DNA from: a virus
DNA length: 23,241 bases
Virus record (IMG/VR): IMGVR_UViG_3300018023_000035
Coordinates: 1-23,241 of that record
Strand: one strand, 5' to 3'
Positions 13,266-19,857 of this stretch are shown here, one piece after another. The number at the start of each line of letters is the position of its first letter. Within the stretch, counting starts at the first letter, position 1. The position numbers and the translations under genes were made by a program. The notes beneath the pieces are model-generated. The model made no database searches. It saw only the letters and a program-made list of their open reading frames with translations, and was not told the DNA's origin.

Positions 13266-13688
13266 TTATCCTTTCCTCATGATCACTTGCGGTACTTCCA
13301 GCGCTTCCCGGATCCCGGCCATCAGTCCCGCCGTCCCGTTCAGCATCCACAGATCTGCCAGGCGCTGTCCCTCGATCGGCTTGAGCGTGTACCCGTTTGC
13401 CTTGAACAAACTGGCTTCCGTGTCGTTGAATTGCCACCGGGCCGTTTCCTGCAGCCCGTGCTTGATGCACGTCCGGCACAGATACCCGTTCCCCTTTGTC
13501 ACGGGTTGCATCCGCCCAAGGTTCCGTTCCTGCACGAACCGGCAACCCGTACCCGGCTCGATCGCTCCCTGGCATTTCCGGCAGATCACTATCCGCCCGG
13601 GCTGCTGGTTATGCTCCTGCAGGAACACGCGCCCCAGTCCCGGCAGCACAATGCACCACACTTCCGTCGACTGGAAGATGTCACTCAT
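13266..13688 (-). CDS. Zinc-ribbon-like hypothetical protein
   Basis: A 140-residue protein. The ATG at 13688 overlaps the preceding stop (ATGAGTGA), supporting this start over a GTG 15 codons earlier that also has a G-rich site. ICRKCQGAIEPGTGCRF and LCRTCIKHGLQ supply two CxxC pairs, so one zinc ribbon is likely in the middle. The C-terminal part (GLMAGIREALEVPQVIMRKG) is helical. The general form suggests nucleic acid or protein binding. No specific family is recognised. Confidence 0.7.
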   Translation of the reverse strand: MSDIFQSTEVWCIVLPGLGRVFLQEHNQQPGRIVICRKCQGAIEPGTGCRFVQERNLGRMQPVTKGNGYLCRTCIKHGLQETARWQFNDTEASLFKANGYTLKPIEGQRLADLWMLNGTAGLMAGIREALEVPQVIMRKG

Positions 13689-13944
13689 ATCGGCATCCGA
13701 ATTGAAAATGGCTGGTTTCGGGATCGTAACCACCTGGGCCTCTCTCGAACTGAATTACATCGCCACTTGTCATCTCTTCAATCGTGTCGTGGATCTTCTC
13801 TTCCCACTTCACCACCGCCTGACAATAACTATGCCCCCAGAACGGACTGCCCCACAGCTCCCAGCCCTTGGCCAACGCATCGTTGACCACTTCACTCAAA
13901 CTGCCGGGTGTATTGGCATCCAGCAATTGGTACGTGTATGTCAT
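13681..13944 (-). CDS. DUF1737-like small protein
   Basis: An 87-residue protein beginning MTYTYQLLDANTPGSLSEVV, then NDALAKGWELWGSPFWG and YCQAVVKWEE. The order (short strand, acidic helix, KGWELWGxPF turn, final strand with a Q.VVK end) is that of DUF1737, a small domain found in many phages and bacteria with no assigned function. The C-terminus adds about 35 polar residues. The start overlaps the previous stop by four bases. Confidence 0.8.
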   Translation of the reverse strand: MTYTYQLLDANTPGSLSEVVNDALAKGWELWGSPFWGHSYCQAVVKWEEKIHDTIEEMTSGDVIQFERGPGGYDPETSHFQFGCRYE

Positions 13945-14159
13945 GCCGCCTCCTTGCCCACGGAAACATTGATTAGCCGGTCTGCCTTCTTCGCCCAGCG
14001 CCTGGCATACTCCAGCGCCGCCGAGGCTGTCTTGAACCCGCGTGTGTGCGAATACCGGGTCACCTTCAGTCTACGCAGCCCGGCAAAATACATTTTCTTC
14101 CCGCGTGGCCTGAGCCGAAAATACAGTGGCTCGAACCGGATCCCGCTCACGTTGCCCAT
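13941..14159 (-). CDS. Small basic hypothetical protein
   Basis: A 72-residue, strongly basic protein starting MGNVSGIRFEPLYFRLRPRG. It continues with beta-like KMYFAGLRRLKVTRYSH and the helix ASAALEYARRWAKKADRLI. GGGAGGCTGAGCG stands just before the ATG. The charge and strand-helix layout would suit nucleic acid binding, but no family is recognised. Confidence 0.65.
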   Translation of the reverse strand: MGNVSGIRFEPLYFRLRPRGKKMYFAGLRRLKVTRYSHTRGFKTASAALEYARRWAKKADRLINVSVGKEAA

Positions 14160-14162
14160 CGC

Positions 14163-14330
14163 TCAGCCTCCCAAGATTTTGATGATCACGGTCCGGACCA
14201 GGTCGATTGCCCCGATCACCCCGGCCACCATCACGAAGAACATCAAGCACCCGATGATCATGCTGATCAACAGGAATTCATCCGTGTTCATGTTCCTTGC
14301 TTCCACTTTTCTTGGTTCCTTTGGGGTCAT
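14163..14330 (-). CDS. Small single-span membrane protein
   Basis: A 55-residue protein from the ATG at 14330 (GGAGGAGTGAC upstream, overlapping the preceding stop region). After a charged N-terminus (TPKEPRKVEARNMNTDEF) comes one long hydrophobic segment, LLISMIIGCLMFFVMVAGVI, extended by GAIDLV, and a short basic end. A one-pass inner-membrane protein with an internal N-terminus is the simplest reading. Function unknown. Confidence 0.6.
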   Translation of the reverse strand: MTPKEPRKVEARNMNTDEFLLISMIIGCLMFFVMVAGVIGAIDLVRTVIIKILGG

Positions 14331-14331
14331 G

Positions 14332-14589
14332 TCACTCCTCCACCACTTTCCGACCGGCCAGGATGTTGATCCATTTCGCCGCAACGACCCCGACCGGATG
14401 ATGCGCCCCGTTGATTCGGATCGAATACTGGTAAGGCCACGCCTCGACCGCTTCCACGAATTCGCCCTGGATAACCAGTGGCGCAGATTTGTACAGCAGG
14501 TTCACCTTGCTCACAAACCGGACCGAGAGCGCCTGCCTGGCGTGCCCGGCGAACAGCGCCGCCACTCCGCTCCGATAAGGATCAACCAT
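14332..14589 (-). CDS. Hypothetical protein
   Basis: An 85-residue protein from the ATG at 14589, preceded by GGAGGTCATC; a longer frame lacks this. It is beta-rich (SVRFVSKVNLLYKSAPLVIQ, then PYQYSIRINGAHHPVGVVAA) and ends AKWINILAGRKVVEE. The first gene after the LexA-like protein, it overlaps that gene by eight bases. No family is recognised. Confidence 0.65.
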   Translation of the reverse strand: MVDPYRSGVAALFAGHARQALSVRFVSKVNLLYKSAPLVIQGEFVEAVEAWPYQYSIRINGAHHPVGVVAAKWINILAGRKVVEE

Positions 14590-14866
14590 GATGACCTCCG
14601 ATGAAGATCCACTTCCCGCCCACCACCTCGATGTTGGCATCCGGCCGCTTGATCAATCCTTTCGCCACCAACTGGTTCAGGTAGAACCAAACCATGCTGG
14701 TGGACGAGATCCTGCAGTTCACCATGATCTCCCGGATCGTCGGAGAATTGCCATCATGTTCGTGCTTGAACGCCACGATGAACTCGAACACCCTCTCCGG
14801 CTTCGTCTTCGCATCCGGATCGAACGTCCTTGGTCTGACGATCTGGCCATTCGAGATTATTGGCAT
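14582..14866 (-). CDS. LexA N-terminal-like winged helix protein
   Basis: A 94-residue protein with an N-terminal extension and then a winged helix domain: RVFEFIVAFKHEHDGNSPTI, REIMVNCRISSTSMVWFYLN, QLVAKGLIKR. This matches the DNA-binding domain of LexA, in which the SPTxREI and SxxxVxxxLxxLxxKGxI segments place the recognition helix. The C-terminal autoprotease half of LexA is absent, so it cannot self-cleave. It probably regulates phage or host promoters. The start follows directly on the TAG of the upstream gene in the same frame. Confidence 0.8.
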   Translation of the reverse strand: MPIISNGQIVRPRTFDPDAKTKPERVFEFIVAFKHEHDGNSPTIREIMVNCRISSTSMVWFYLNQLVAKGLIKRPDANIEVVGGKWIFIGGHHG

Positions 14867-15346
14867 CTAACCCTCCGGAATAACCCGCAAAATAAAGCTA
14901 TCGTCCGGCGCATCCGGACAGATCTGGATGTAATTGATCTGGCAGCCTCCGACCACCAGCGTGTGTTTTCCGCCATCGAAGACCATCAACCAGTTCGTGC
15001 TTTGGGCCGGTTCGAAGCCGAGCAGTGCCGTAGCAGAGATGATCGAGGCGTGTCCCCACACACAGGTATATTGCTTTCCGTCCGATGCCCTGAACCAATT
15101 ATTGGTTGTTACCAGGACCGGAAAAGTGCTCATCAAATCCAGGAGCTTCTTACGATCAGCTACCAACTTTTCAGCATCCATATGGCATTCTGAGGAACCA
15201 TGCACTGGAGATAAAAGACCTCCTTGCACCAATTCCTTATGAATGATTAAAGCAACCTGGTCGTGCGGTTCCCTAAATCCTTGTTCTGCAAGCCTATAAA
15301 GAGCACTTTTTTCTTGCTCGGGTAGAACGATCGTCATTCGCGCCAT
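14867..15346 (-). CDS. N-terminal RHH-like protein with an unknown C-terminal domain
   Basis: A 159-residue protein. Residues 1-45 (MARMTIVLPEQEKSALYRLA, then EPHDQVALIIHKELVQ) are of ribbon-helix-helix type, a beta strand followed by two helices. From about residue 70 (LMSTFPVLVTTNNWFRAS) a second domain of beta and alpha segments (YTCVWGHASIISATALLGFE; NWLMVFDGGKHTLVVGGCQI) begins, which I do not recognise. The Trp/His/Cys-containing core might bind a ligand. Taken together it looks like a regulator with a sensory or dimerisation domain. It ends with TAG immediately before the in-frame ATG of the LexA-like gene. Confidence 0.7.
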   Translation of the reverse strand: MARMTIVLPEQEKSALYRLAEQGFREPHDQVALIIHKELVQGGLLSPVHGSSECHMDAEKLVADRKKLLDLMSTFPVLVTTNNWFRASDGKQYTCVWGHASIISATALLGFEPAQSTNWLMVFDGGKHTLVVGGCQINYIQICPDAPDDSFILRVIPEG

Positions 15347-15356
15347 AGTCTCCTTT

Positions 15357-15632
15357 TCACGCCTCCGCCCGCACCCCGTTTTCCAGGGGTGTTTCTGCCG
15401 GAACGAGAATCTTTTCCACCGCCGGCAGGTCCTGCAGCTCGCGCGTATTTACCGGCAGCAACTCCACATTGTGCGCGTCCGCCCATTCCAGCACGATCTG
15501 GTTCAGCGTCAGCGAGAAGCCCTTCAGCCCGTTGCGCCGCCGCTTCGCCTCCTCCTGGACCAGCTCATACACTTCCGGCCGTAAGTTGATTATTCGTGGA
15601 ATATATTTGGTCTTTTCGGTAATCTCATCCAT
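15357..15632 (-). CDS. RHH-type small regulator, first gene of the leftward operon
   Basis: A 91-residue protein with IPRIINLRPEVYELVQEEAK and then GFSLTLNQIVLEWADAHN, a strand-helix-helix order typical of ribbon-helix-helix repressors. The remaining 35 residues are polar. It is the first gene after the leftward promoter at 15669-15696, the position occupied by cro-like regulators in other phages, so a role in the lysis-lysogeny switch is plausible. Its ribosome site (GGAGCAAAAG) lies within the operator-like copy at 15635-15652, so a repressor bound there could also block leftward expression. Confidence 0.75.
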   Translation of the reverse strand: MDEITEKTKYIPRIINLRPEVYELVQEEAKRRRNGLKGFSLTLNQIVLEWADAHNVELLPVNTRELQDLPAVEKILVPAETPLENGVRAEA

Positions 15633-15655
15633 CTTTTGCTCCAGTCAATAAATAC

Positions 15656-15685
15656 TTTACCAGAGCAAATTATATACACTATATT
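15656..15685 (+). promoter_or_regulatory. Candidate rightward promoter for the repressor
   Basis: TTTACC at 15656-15661 and TATATT at 15680-15685, 18 bases apart, form a moderate promoter reading toward the XRE gene with a leader of roughly 50 bases. It overlaps the leftward promoter and the middle operator-like site, as expected for a divergent switch. The match is weaker than the leftward one. Confidence 0.45.
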
Positions 15686-15696
15686 TCATTTGTCAA
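15669..15696 (-). promoter_or_regulatory. Consensus leftward early promoter
   Basis: On the minus strand TTGACA (15691-15696) and TATAAT (15669-15674) are both perfect consensus hexamers, separated by 16 bases of AT-rich sequence. Transcription would begin about 30 bases before the first early gene at 15632. It is the strongest promoter visible in the window and should drive the operon down to the HNH gene and perhaps the packaging genes. Confidence 0.85.
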
Positions 15697-15743
15697 GGTT
15701 TTATTGACCACAGCAAATCATATTTGTGCAATACTTTACAACG

Positions 15744-15992
15744 ATGAATAAATTATTCATAACTGCAATTGAAGATGAATTGAAAGAACGTGGCTGGTCT
15801 CAGTCTGAATTAGCAAAGAGATCGGATATAAACCCATCCACCCTAAGTCTTATCCTTAGCGGAGACCGCAACCCTGGCCCCGATATCTGTCTTGGCGTTG
15901 CCCGCGCTTTTGATTTGCCACCTGAGGATGTTTTCCGAACCGCCGGTCTCCTGCGTCGATATCGCCCGCCGGGAGATCCGCCAGTTGCCTGA
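15744..15992 (+). CDS. XRE-type repressor, probably truncated at the C-terminus
   Basis: An 82-residue reading from the ATG at 15744; an in-frame GTG six codons earlier is possible, and neither has a clear ribosome site. MNKLFITAIEDELKERGWSQ, then SELAKRSDINPSTLSLILSG, is a canonical Cro/C1-type helix-turn-helix, followed by ICLGVARAFDLPPEDVFRTA. XRE homology reads through AGLL (ending at 15953), after which the C-terminus (RRYRPPGDPPVA) is out of character. That is exactly where integrase homology begins in the neighbouring frame. The gene is divergent from the early operon and sits beside the operators, so it is the expected repressor. The DNA-binding part is intact; any dimerisation tail is lost. 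Confidence 0.8.
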   Translation: MNKLFITAIEDELKERGWSQSELAKRSDINPSTLSLILSGDRNPGPDICLGVARAFDLPPEDVFRTAGLLRRYRPPGDPPVA

Positions 15993-16497
15993 GCTGGGCG
16001 TCCGTACCAAGAACCGCAAAGCCGCCGTCACCTTCCTGCTCGAGATCCCCGAACTGCTTACGATCGTAGAAAAATGGGACCGGCGCGTCCGCCTGCTTCC
16101 GCCTGACTCGCTCTGGTACGCCACCCTCACCCGTGACAGCACCACCATCACCGCTACTTCCGATCCGCATCTCGGCCGCGGCGATCTGGTCGAGCGCGAC
16201 CTGCGCCCGGTCTGTGCCCTGGCCGGCGTGCCCTATCTCTCCCCACACAAACTTCGCCACGGCCACGTGCTCTACGCCCTCAAGCGTGCCCGCAACATGG
16301 CCGACTGGAAAGCCGTCAGTCAGAACGTCATGCACTCCTCCCTCACTATCACGGATAGCATCTACGGCCGCCTGGTCGACGACGACGTCCGCCGCATTAT
16401 CGGCAGCTTGAACACCCCCGCCGCCATCGATTCCACCGCCGCCAAGCTCGACCAGCTGCTCGAGCTGATCAAGCAGCTCCGGCCGGCTGCCGCTTAA
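15928..16497 (+). pseudogene. int: Tyrosine recombinase (integrase), 5'-truncated
   Basis: In the frame +1 to the repressor, integrase-like sequence starts at about VSCVDIARREIRQLPE (15946) and continues GVRTKNRKAAVTFLLEIPEL to the catalytic box HKLRHGHVLYAL and the terminal MHSSLTITDSIYGRL, which supplies the nucleophilic Tyr. The R-H-R-Y set is incomplete: the first Arg (TGxR box), the N-terminal core-binding domain and the arm-binding domain are absent. The only upstream in-frame ATG (15928) lies in the repressor's coding sequence. An active integrase cannot come from this fragment. It ends with TAA five bases before the terminator hairpin. Confidence 0.85.
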
Positions 16498-16501
16498 CAA
16501 G

Positions 16502-16531
16502 AAAGAGCCTCCAAACCGTTGGAGGCTCTTT
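16502..16531. terminator. Bidirectional intrinsic terminator between integrase and lysis genes
   Basis: AAAGAGCCTCCAA (16502-16514) and TTGGAGGCTCTTT (16519-16531) pair perfectly over 13 bases around a four-base loop (ACCG). The hairpin has A and T tracts at its ends on both strands, so it can stop the rightward integrase transcript and the leftward lysis transcript coming from 16549 upward. Confidence 0.93.
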
Positions 16532-16548
16532 GTATCATCGTTATACTT

Positions 16549-17031
16549 TTATTGGGTGGGTGGTGGTGTAACCGTCCCTGGTGGTATCGCCGGATGTGTC
16601 GGCTGCGCCGGCGGGTCCGCCTGCACTGGTAACAGCAAATTCATCAGCGACTGCAGCAGCTGCGTCCGCTTCTCCGGGTCCAGTATGTATCCAAGGATCA
16701 AGTTGTAGATTACCATGGCCGCGCCCACGTAGGGGCTCAGTGCCGCCAGCAGGATCGGTATCCAAACACAAAATTGTTGGAATTCATTCCCGAAGGGCGG
16801 CGCCCAGATCGGCAGCACCGGCAGCGTGGCCGGGTACCACCACCAGGCCAGCAAAAACGCCACCACACCGACGATCAGCGTCTTCACAAAACGCCCCAGG
16901 TCGATGCTGGTCTTGATCTTGAAGGCCGTCAGCATCCACGGGATGCCCTTCTCGATCAGCCAGCTCAGCAGCGCGGTCAGCACCAGCGCCACCAGACCAA
17001 TGATCAGCACTTGCACAGGGTTGAGATTCAT
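16549..17031 (-). CDS. Holin candidate, multi-span membrane protein
   Basis: A 160-residue protein from the ATG at 17031 with AAAGGAGAAAAGGA upstream; a 40-codon longer frame would read through this ribosome site. Three hydrophobic segments are visible: about residues 4-28 (VQVLIIGLVALVLTALLSWL), 47-66 (FVKTLIVGVVAFLLAWWW) and 77-110 (FCVWIPILLAALSPYVGAAM and onward). A proline-rich tail (PPAQPTHPAIPPGTVTPPP) follows. A small three-span membrane protein next to an endolysin that lacks a signal peptide is the usual holin, so that role is likely, but family membership is not recognised. It is the last gene before the terminator. Confidence 0.7.
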   Translation of the reverse strand: MNLNPVQVLIIGLVALVLTALLSWLIEKGIPWMLTAFKIKTSIDLGRFVKTLIVGVVAFLLAWWWYPATLPVLPIWAPPFGNEFQQFCVWIPILLAALSPYVGAAMVIYNLILGYILDPEKRTQLLQSLMNLLLPVQADPPAQPTHPAIPPGTVTPPPTQ

Positions 17032-17077
17032 ATTCCTTTTCTCCTTTTCTTTATCCGGAGCTCTCGCCCCGGTTGAC

Positions 17078-17407
17078 TCACTTGTGTAACAGGTTACTGG
17101 CGATCCAGGCGACCTCCAATAGCAGGTCCGCCATTGAGAACCCAATGGCAAAATTTACCGCCCGCTGGCTGGCCTTGGCATCCAACACGGCCCGGAAAGT
17201 TTTCAAATCTTCGATATCCTTACAGGGTTTCTCCAGGTCTTTGGCGGTCAGGAATTTCTCGTTCATTTCCGTATTGCGTTGGCTTAGTTTTGCATCCATC
17301 GCTTCGAATGCTTTATCAAGTGCCTTGTCGGCGTCCTTGAACCGCTGGTCAATGTGCTCTTCCAGCTTGTCCACGTATTTCTCGAAACTGATATTTTCGC
17401 CGGCCAT
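17078..17407 (-). CDS. Coiled-coil protein with hydrophobic C-terminus, lysis-associated
   Basis: A 109-residue protein starting MAGENISFEKYVDKLEEHID. Residues 8-75 are highly charged helix with heptad-like spacing, typical of coiled coils (QRFKDADKALDKAFEAMDAK, MNEKFLTAKDLEKPCKDIED). The last 25 (AVNFAIGFSMADLLLEVAWI and SNLL) form an amphipathic or membrane helix. The general form recalls XhlA-type accessory proteins that assist holins and endolysins. GGGAGAAAACATC precedes the ATG. It begins 18 bases after the TAG of the endolysin gene, in the same frame. Confidence 0.65.
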   Translation of the reverse strand: MAGENISFEKYVDKLEEHIDQRFKDADKALDKAFEAMDAKLSQRNTEMNEKFLTAKDLEKPCKDIEDLKTFRAVLDAKASQRAVNFAIGFSMADLLLEVAWIASNLLHK

Positions 17408-17425
17408 GATGTTTTCTCCCTTTCT

Positions 17426-18478
17426 CTATATCTTCTTCAAATTCGCCAGCCGCACCCAGCCGCCGAAGACCGGTGCGCTCAGCTGGGCCCACTCGCCCGA
17501 GATCTGCTCCACCGTGACGGTCTCTTTCAGCTTCGTCTGCCCCAGCAGCTTGCAGCCGGCCTCGTCGTTCGCCGTCGCGAAGATCCAGGATGTCTTGATC
17601 ACCTGGTACGCTCCCACCACCGTAGGGGTTGACGGAGTCGCCACTGCCACTGGTGCGGGCACTGGCGCAGGTGCGGATACGGGTACAGCAGGCACTGGCA
17701 CGCCACCGCGCAGACCCTCGATGAACGCCTTCGAGAACACGCTCACATCCAGCGGCAGCTCCCTGCCGTACTGGTCATAACTGCCCGGCAGCTCGATCAT
17801 GTCGCCGGTGAACTGGTGCCCCATCACCTGGCCGGGCAGCTGCCCCGCCGCCAGGGCAATATCGTAATTCGGCAGCCAGTCCGCCTGCAGCTGTGCCCAG
17901 CTCATTGCTGTGACCTGGCTCGGCTCGTGTTTGTACTGCGCCACCCATTGCTTATAACCCGGCAGCCAGGCGTTCATCCCGTACGCCCAGCTCCCCACGA
18001 ACCCATTGTTCGTGTACACACCTGTGGCCGGGAAGCCGCCCCGCAGCGCCGCACAGAACACCTGCATGTGTCTGCTGATGTTCAGCCCACTTGCCGTCGG
18101 CACGGCTGCCCATGGCACCTTGCACTGCCTGGCGTCCGCCCACTTCGCCCAGTCCGTCCACCACTGCTCCAGGTCCGCCCATGCGAACGTGATCGGTAAG
18201 CCCTCTTTTTGGATCGTCTCCGCCACCCAGTCCGCCTGCATCGTCGGGCTGAGCGTGATGTCGTCCCAGTAGTATGCTTGCAGCACCATGCTGCTGTTGG
18301 TCGCTACTTCAACACACTGGTTCCGGCAGACCGGGTTGAGCACCCACTTCCCGCCCACCATGATCGGGTACAGCCCAACGATGACGGACTGGCAGCCGCC
18401 GTTCTCGAACTCCTTGGCGTTGATGTGGTCGCACCACACGCTCACGTCCGGTACCAGCACTGGATCTTGAATCTGCAT
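17426..18478 (-). CDS. Endolysin: GH25-type muramidase with SH3-like domain
   Basis: A 350-residue protein. Residues about 10-250 follow the GH25 lysozyme fold: DVSVW at 11-15, the acidic pair in ADLEQWW at 101-107 (Asp and Glu of the DxE motif), GVYTNNGFVGSW, LPGYKQWVAQY, and the final strand GHQFTGDMIELPG leading to LPLDVSVF. A Pro/Ala/Val-rich linker (about 258-285) leads to a C-terminal SH3-like beta domain (about 287-350) likely to bind peptidoglycan. GH25 enzymes cut the MurNAc-GlcNAc bond. There is no signal peptide, so release needs the holin encoded just downstream. AAAGGAGAAACT precedes the ATG. It ends with TAG. Confidence 0.92.
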   Translation of the reverse strand: MQIQDPVLVPDVSVWCDHINAKEFENGGCQSVIVGLYPIMVGGKWVLNPVCRNQCVEVATNSSMVLQAYYWDDITLSPTMQADWVAETIQKEGLPITFAWADLEQWWTDWAKWADARQCKVPWAAVPTASGLNISRHMQVFCAALRGGFPATGVYTNNGFVGSWAYGMNAWLPGYKQWVAQYKHEPSQVTAMSWAQLQADWLPNYDIALAAGQLPGQVMGHQFTGDMIELPGSYDQYGRELPLDVSVFSKAFIEGLRGGVPVPAVPVSAPAPVPAPVAVATPSTPTVVGAYQVIKTSWIFATANDEAGCKLLGQTKLKETVTVEQISGEWAQLSAPVFGGWVRLANLKKI

Positions 18479-18488
18479 AGTTTCTCCT

Positions 18489-18779
18489 TTACAGGTTCGC
18501 CACCACGTTGGTCATGAATCCCACCACGTAGCCGACTGTCGCGTCCGACAGGTCATTGTTCTGGATGTCGCCGTTGCTCATCACCGCCACGCGCATCTTC
18601 GTCGCCGCTGCGTCCGGGTTGGTAAAAATGTAATTCGCCCACAGCAGCCGGTTGGCATGGTTGGGCGTGCCCGGGTCTTCGCTCACGATCACATTTGCCA
18701 TCTTCAGATTTTCCACCATGATGGAGGCGTAGAGCTGGGTGGAAAGGTAGACTTGGTAAATCTGTGCATCTGTTGTCAT
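18489..18779 (-). CDS. Small tail-associated protein
   Basis: A 96-residue protein from the ATG at 18779 (MTTDAQIYQVYLSTQLYASI) with AAGGAGAATGGC upstream; the longer frame upstream is rejected because it would overlap the fibre gene end. The body includes NHANRLLWANYIFTNPDAAA, then TKMRVAVMSNGDIQNNDLSD and GYVVGFMTNVV. Similar small proteins occur between tail fibre and lysin genes in many siphophages, as tail-tip or virion-associated components. Role inferred from position only. Confidence 0.7.
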   Translation of the reverse strand: MTTDAQIYQVYLSTQLYASIMVENLKMANVIVSEDPGTPNHANRLLWANYIFTNPDAAATKMRVAVMSNGDIQNNDLSDATVGYVVGFMTNVVANL

Positions 18780-18789
18780 GCCATTCTCC

Positions 18790-19848
18790 TTATGCCGAAT
18801 GCAGCGCCATCGCGTCCGCACTCCAGCCCGTAAGCGAACCGCCAATAGTCAGAGTAAAACTTATGGAGGTCGAGGCAGCAATAGCCCATTGAACGTCATA
18901 AGCTGTGGCACTCCCAGCCGCGTTTATTAATGGTGTTTGGTTTCTACCGGAGAATGTTACGGATGTACCCTTTATCAAAGTTACGCAAACAACAATGTCT
19001 CCTGGAACACAGGCCACGGTGAGACTAACAGATGCGCCAGCCCCGTTTTGATTTACCGGCGTTCCGAATGTCGCCGCCCCGCCGCCCTGGTTGATACCGT
19101 TCAGTGCCAGCGCAACCCCCACCCCGGCATAGGTAGTGAAGGTTCCTGTAAAGTTTGCGGTAGCCGCACCAGGACCGAGCAATTGCCCAACATACGAAAG
19201 GGTGCCAGATATGGCCTGAATTTGTGTGGGGGTCAACGAGTTCCAGAGTGGCACGAGAGTAGTTGCGTGGGCATCAAATGCATAAAACAAAAGGCATTGA
19301 TTCGGCGTGACATTCACCACATTGGCATTGATAGTTCCACCGCCCACCGCAACATCGTTTGCCCCATATTTCTGCGTGATGACCTGCGCGGCGGTATAGA
19401 ACAGCGGATACGGATGTAACAGGATATTCATCAGGTTTGGGCCACCAGCGCCTTGCGCCCCAAGCGCCCAGCCCGCGATGCCTGGCCCCCACCCACCGCC
19501 GCCACTATCCACCAACCAACCACCTGAGCCAGTGGTCAAGGAATGTCCAAATACGGTTGTGTCTTTGACAAGAGCCTGCGCCAGAGCAAATCCAGGGGCG
19601 GAGATGTAGCCGCTCGCTCCAATGCCGATTGTCCCTCCGATGACCGGCCCCAAAACTCTCTGGTCGAAGAGTGTTGATGCAATGGTCACACCTAGCCCGG
19701 AAGTGTAGCTTGGGTCGAATTTTACATACGTGCCAACGGGCAGGGAGACTCCAGAGTTGTTGTAGACTAACAGCGCTCCTCCGGGCAGGGCGTTGAAGAG
19801 ATTGTAGTCGGCGGTGTCGCCGTTCTGGACTGGAATATGAAATGGCAT
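18790..19848 (-). CDS. Fibre-like virion protein
   Basis: A 352-residue protein, rich in Gly, Thr, Ala and aromatic residues. Residues about 1-140 (PVQNGDTADYNLFNALPG, then RVLGPVIGGTIGIGASGYIS) resemble the beta-rich repeats of phage fibre or head/tail decoration proteins, ending in a glycine stretch (SGGGGWGPGIAGWALG). Residues about 160-352 (LLFYAFDAHATTLVPLWNSL; GPGAATANFTGTFTTYAGVG; SVSLTVACVPGDIVVCVTLI) form a beta sandwich of receptor-binding or carbohydrate-binding appearance. The ribosome site AGGAGCTACCC overlaps the stop of the previous gene (TAG). A tail-fibre role is inferred from composition and from its place between tail-tip and lysin genes. Confidence 0.7.
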   Translation of the reverse strand: MPFHIPVQNGDTADYNLFNALPGGALLVYNNSGVSLPVGTYVKFDPSYTSGLGVTIASTLFDQRVLGPVIGGTIGIGASGYISAPGFALAQALVKDTTVFGHSLTTGSGGWLVDSGGGGWGPGIAGWALGAQGAGGPNLMNILLHPYPLFYTAAQVITQKYGANDVAVGGGTINANVVNVTPNQCLLFYAFDAHATTLVPLWNSLTPTQIQAISGTLSYVGQLLGPGAATANFTGTFTTYAGVGVALALNGINQGGGAATFGTPVNQNGAGASVSLTVACVPGDIVVCVTLIKGTSVTFSGRNQTPLINAAGSATAYDVQWAIAASTSISFTLTIGGSLTGWSADAMALHSA

Positions 19849-19857
19849 GGGTAGCTC

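Larger units (their letters stand above)
15635..15723. promoter_or_regulatory. Three operator-like repeats of the switch region
   Basis: The intergenic region contains three related sites. TTTGCTCCAGTCAATAAA (15635-15652) is the inverse of TTTATTGACCACAGCAAA (15700-15717), matching at 15 of 18 positions. The third, TTTACCAGAGCAAATTATAT (15656-15675), matches TTGACCACAGCAAATCATAT (15704-15723) at 17 of 20. A further ten-base direct repeat, AATACTTTAC, occurs at 15651 and 15730. The middle site overlaps the leftward -10 box. The arrangement is that of a multi-operator phage control region bound by the XRE and/or RHH proteins encoded on either side. Confidence 0.75.

Noticed and set aside
13231-14604. 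Long plus-strand open frame of 457 codons
   Set aside because: It runs antisense to a chain of well-supported minus-strand genes with good ribosome sites, and its translation is low in recognisable structure. It is a product of high GC content.
15744-16497. Programmed +1 frameshift joining repressor and integrase into one protein
   Set aside because: No slippery or pausing signal is evident at the joint, and both partners lack their expected end and start sequences, which a deletion explains better.
16498-16548. Attachment site (attP) next to the integrase
   Set aside because: The short gap is filled by the terminator hairpin; no core or arm-type repeats can be identified without a host sequence for comparison.
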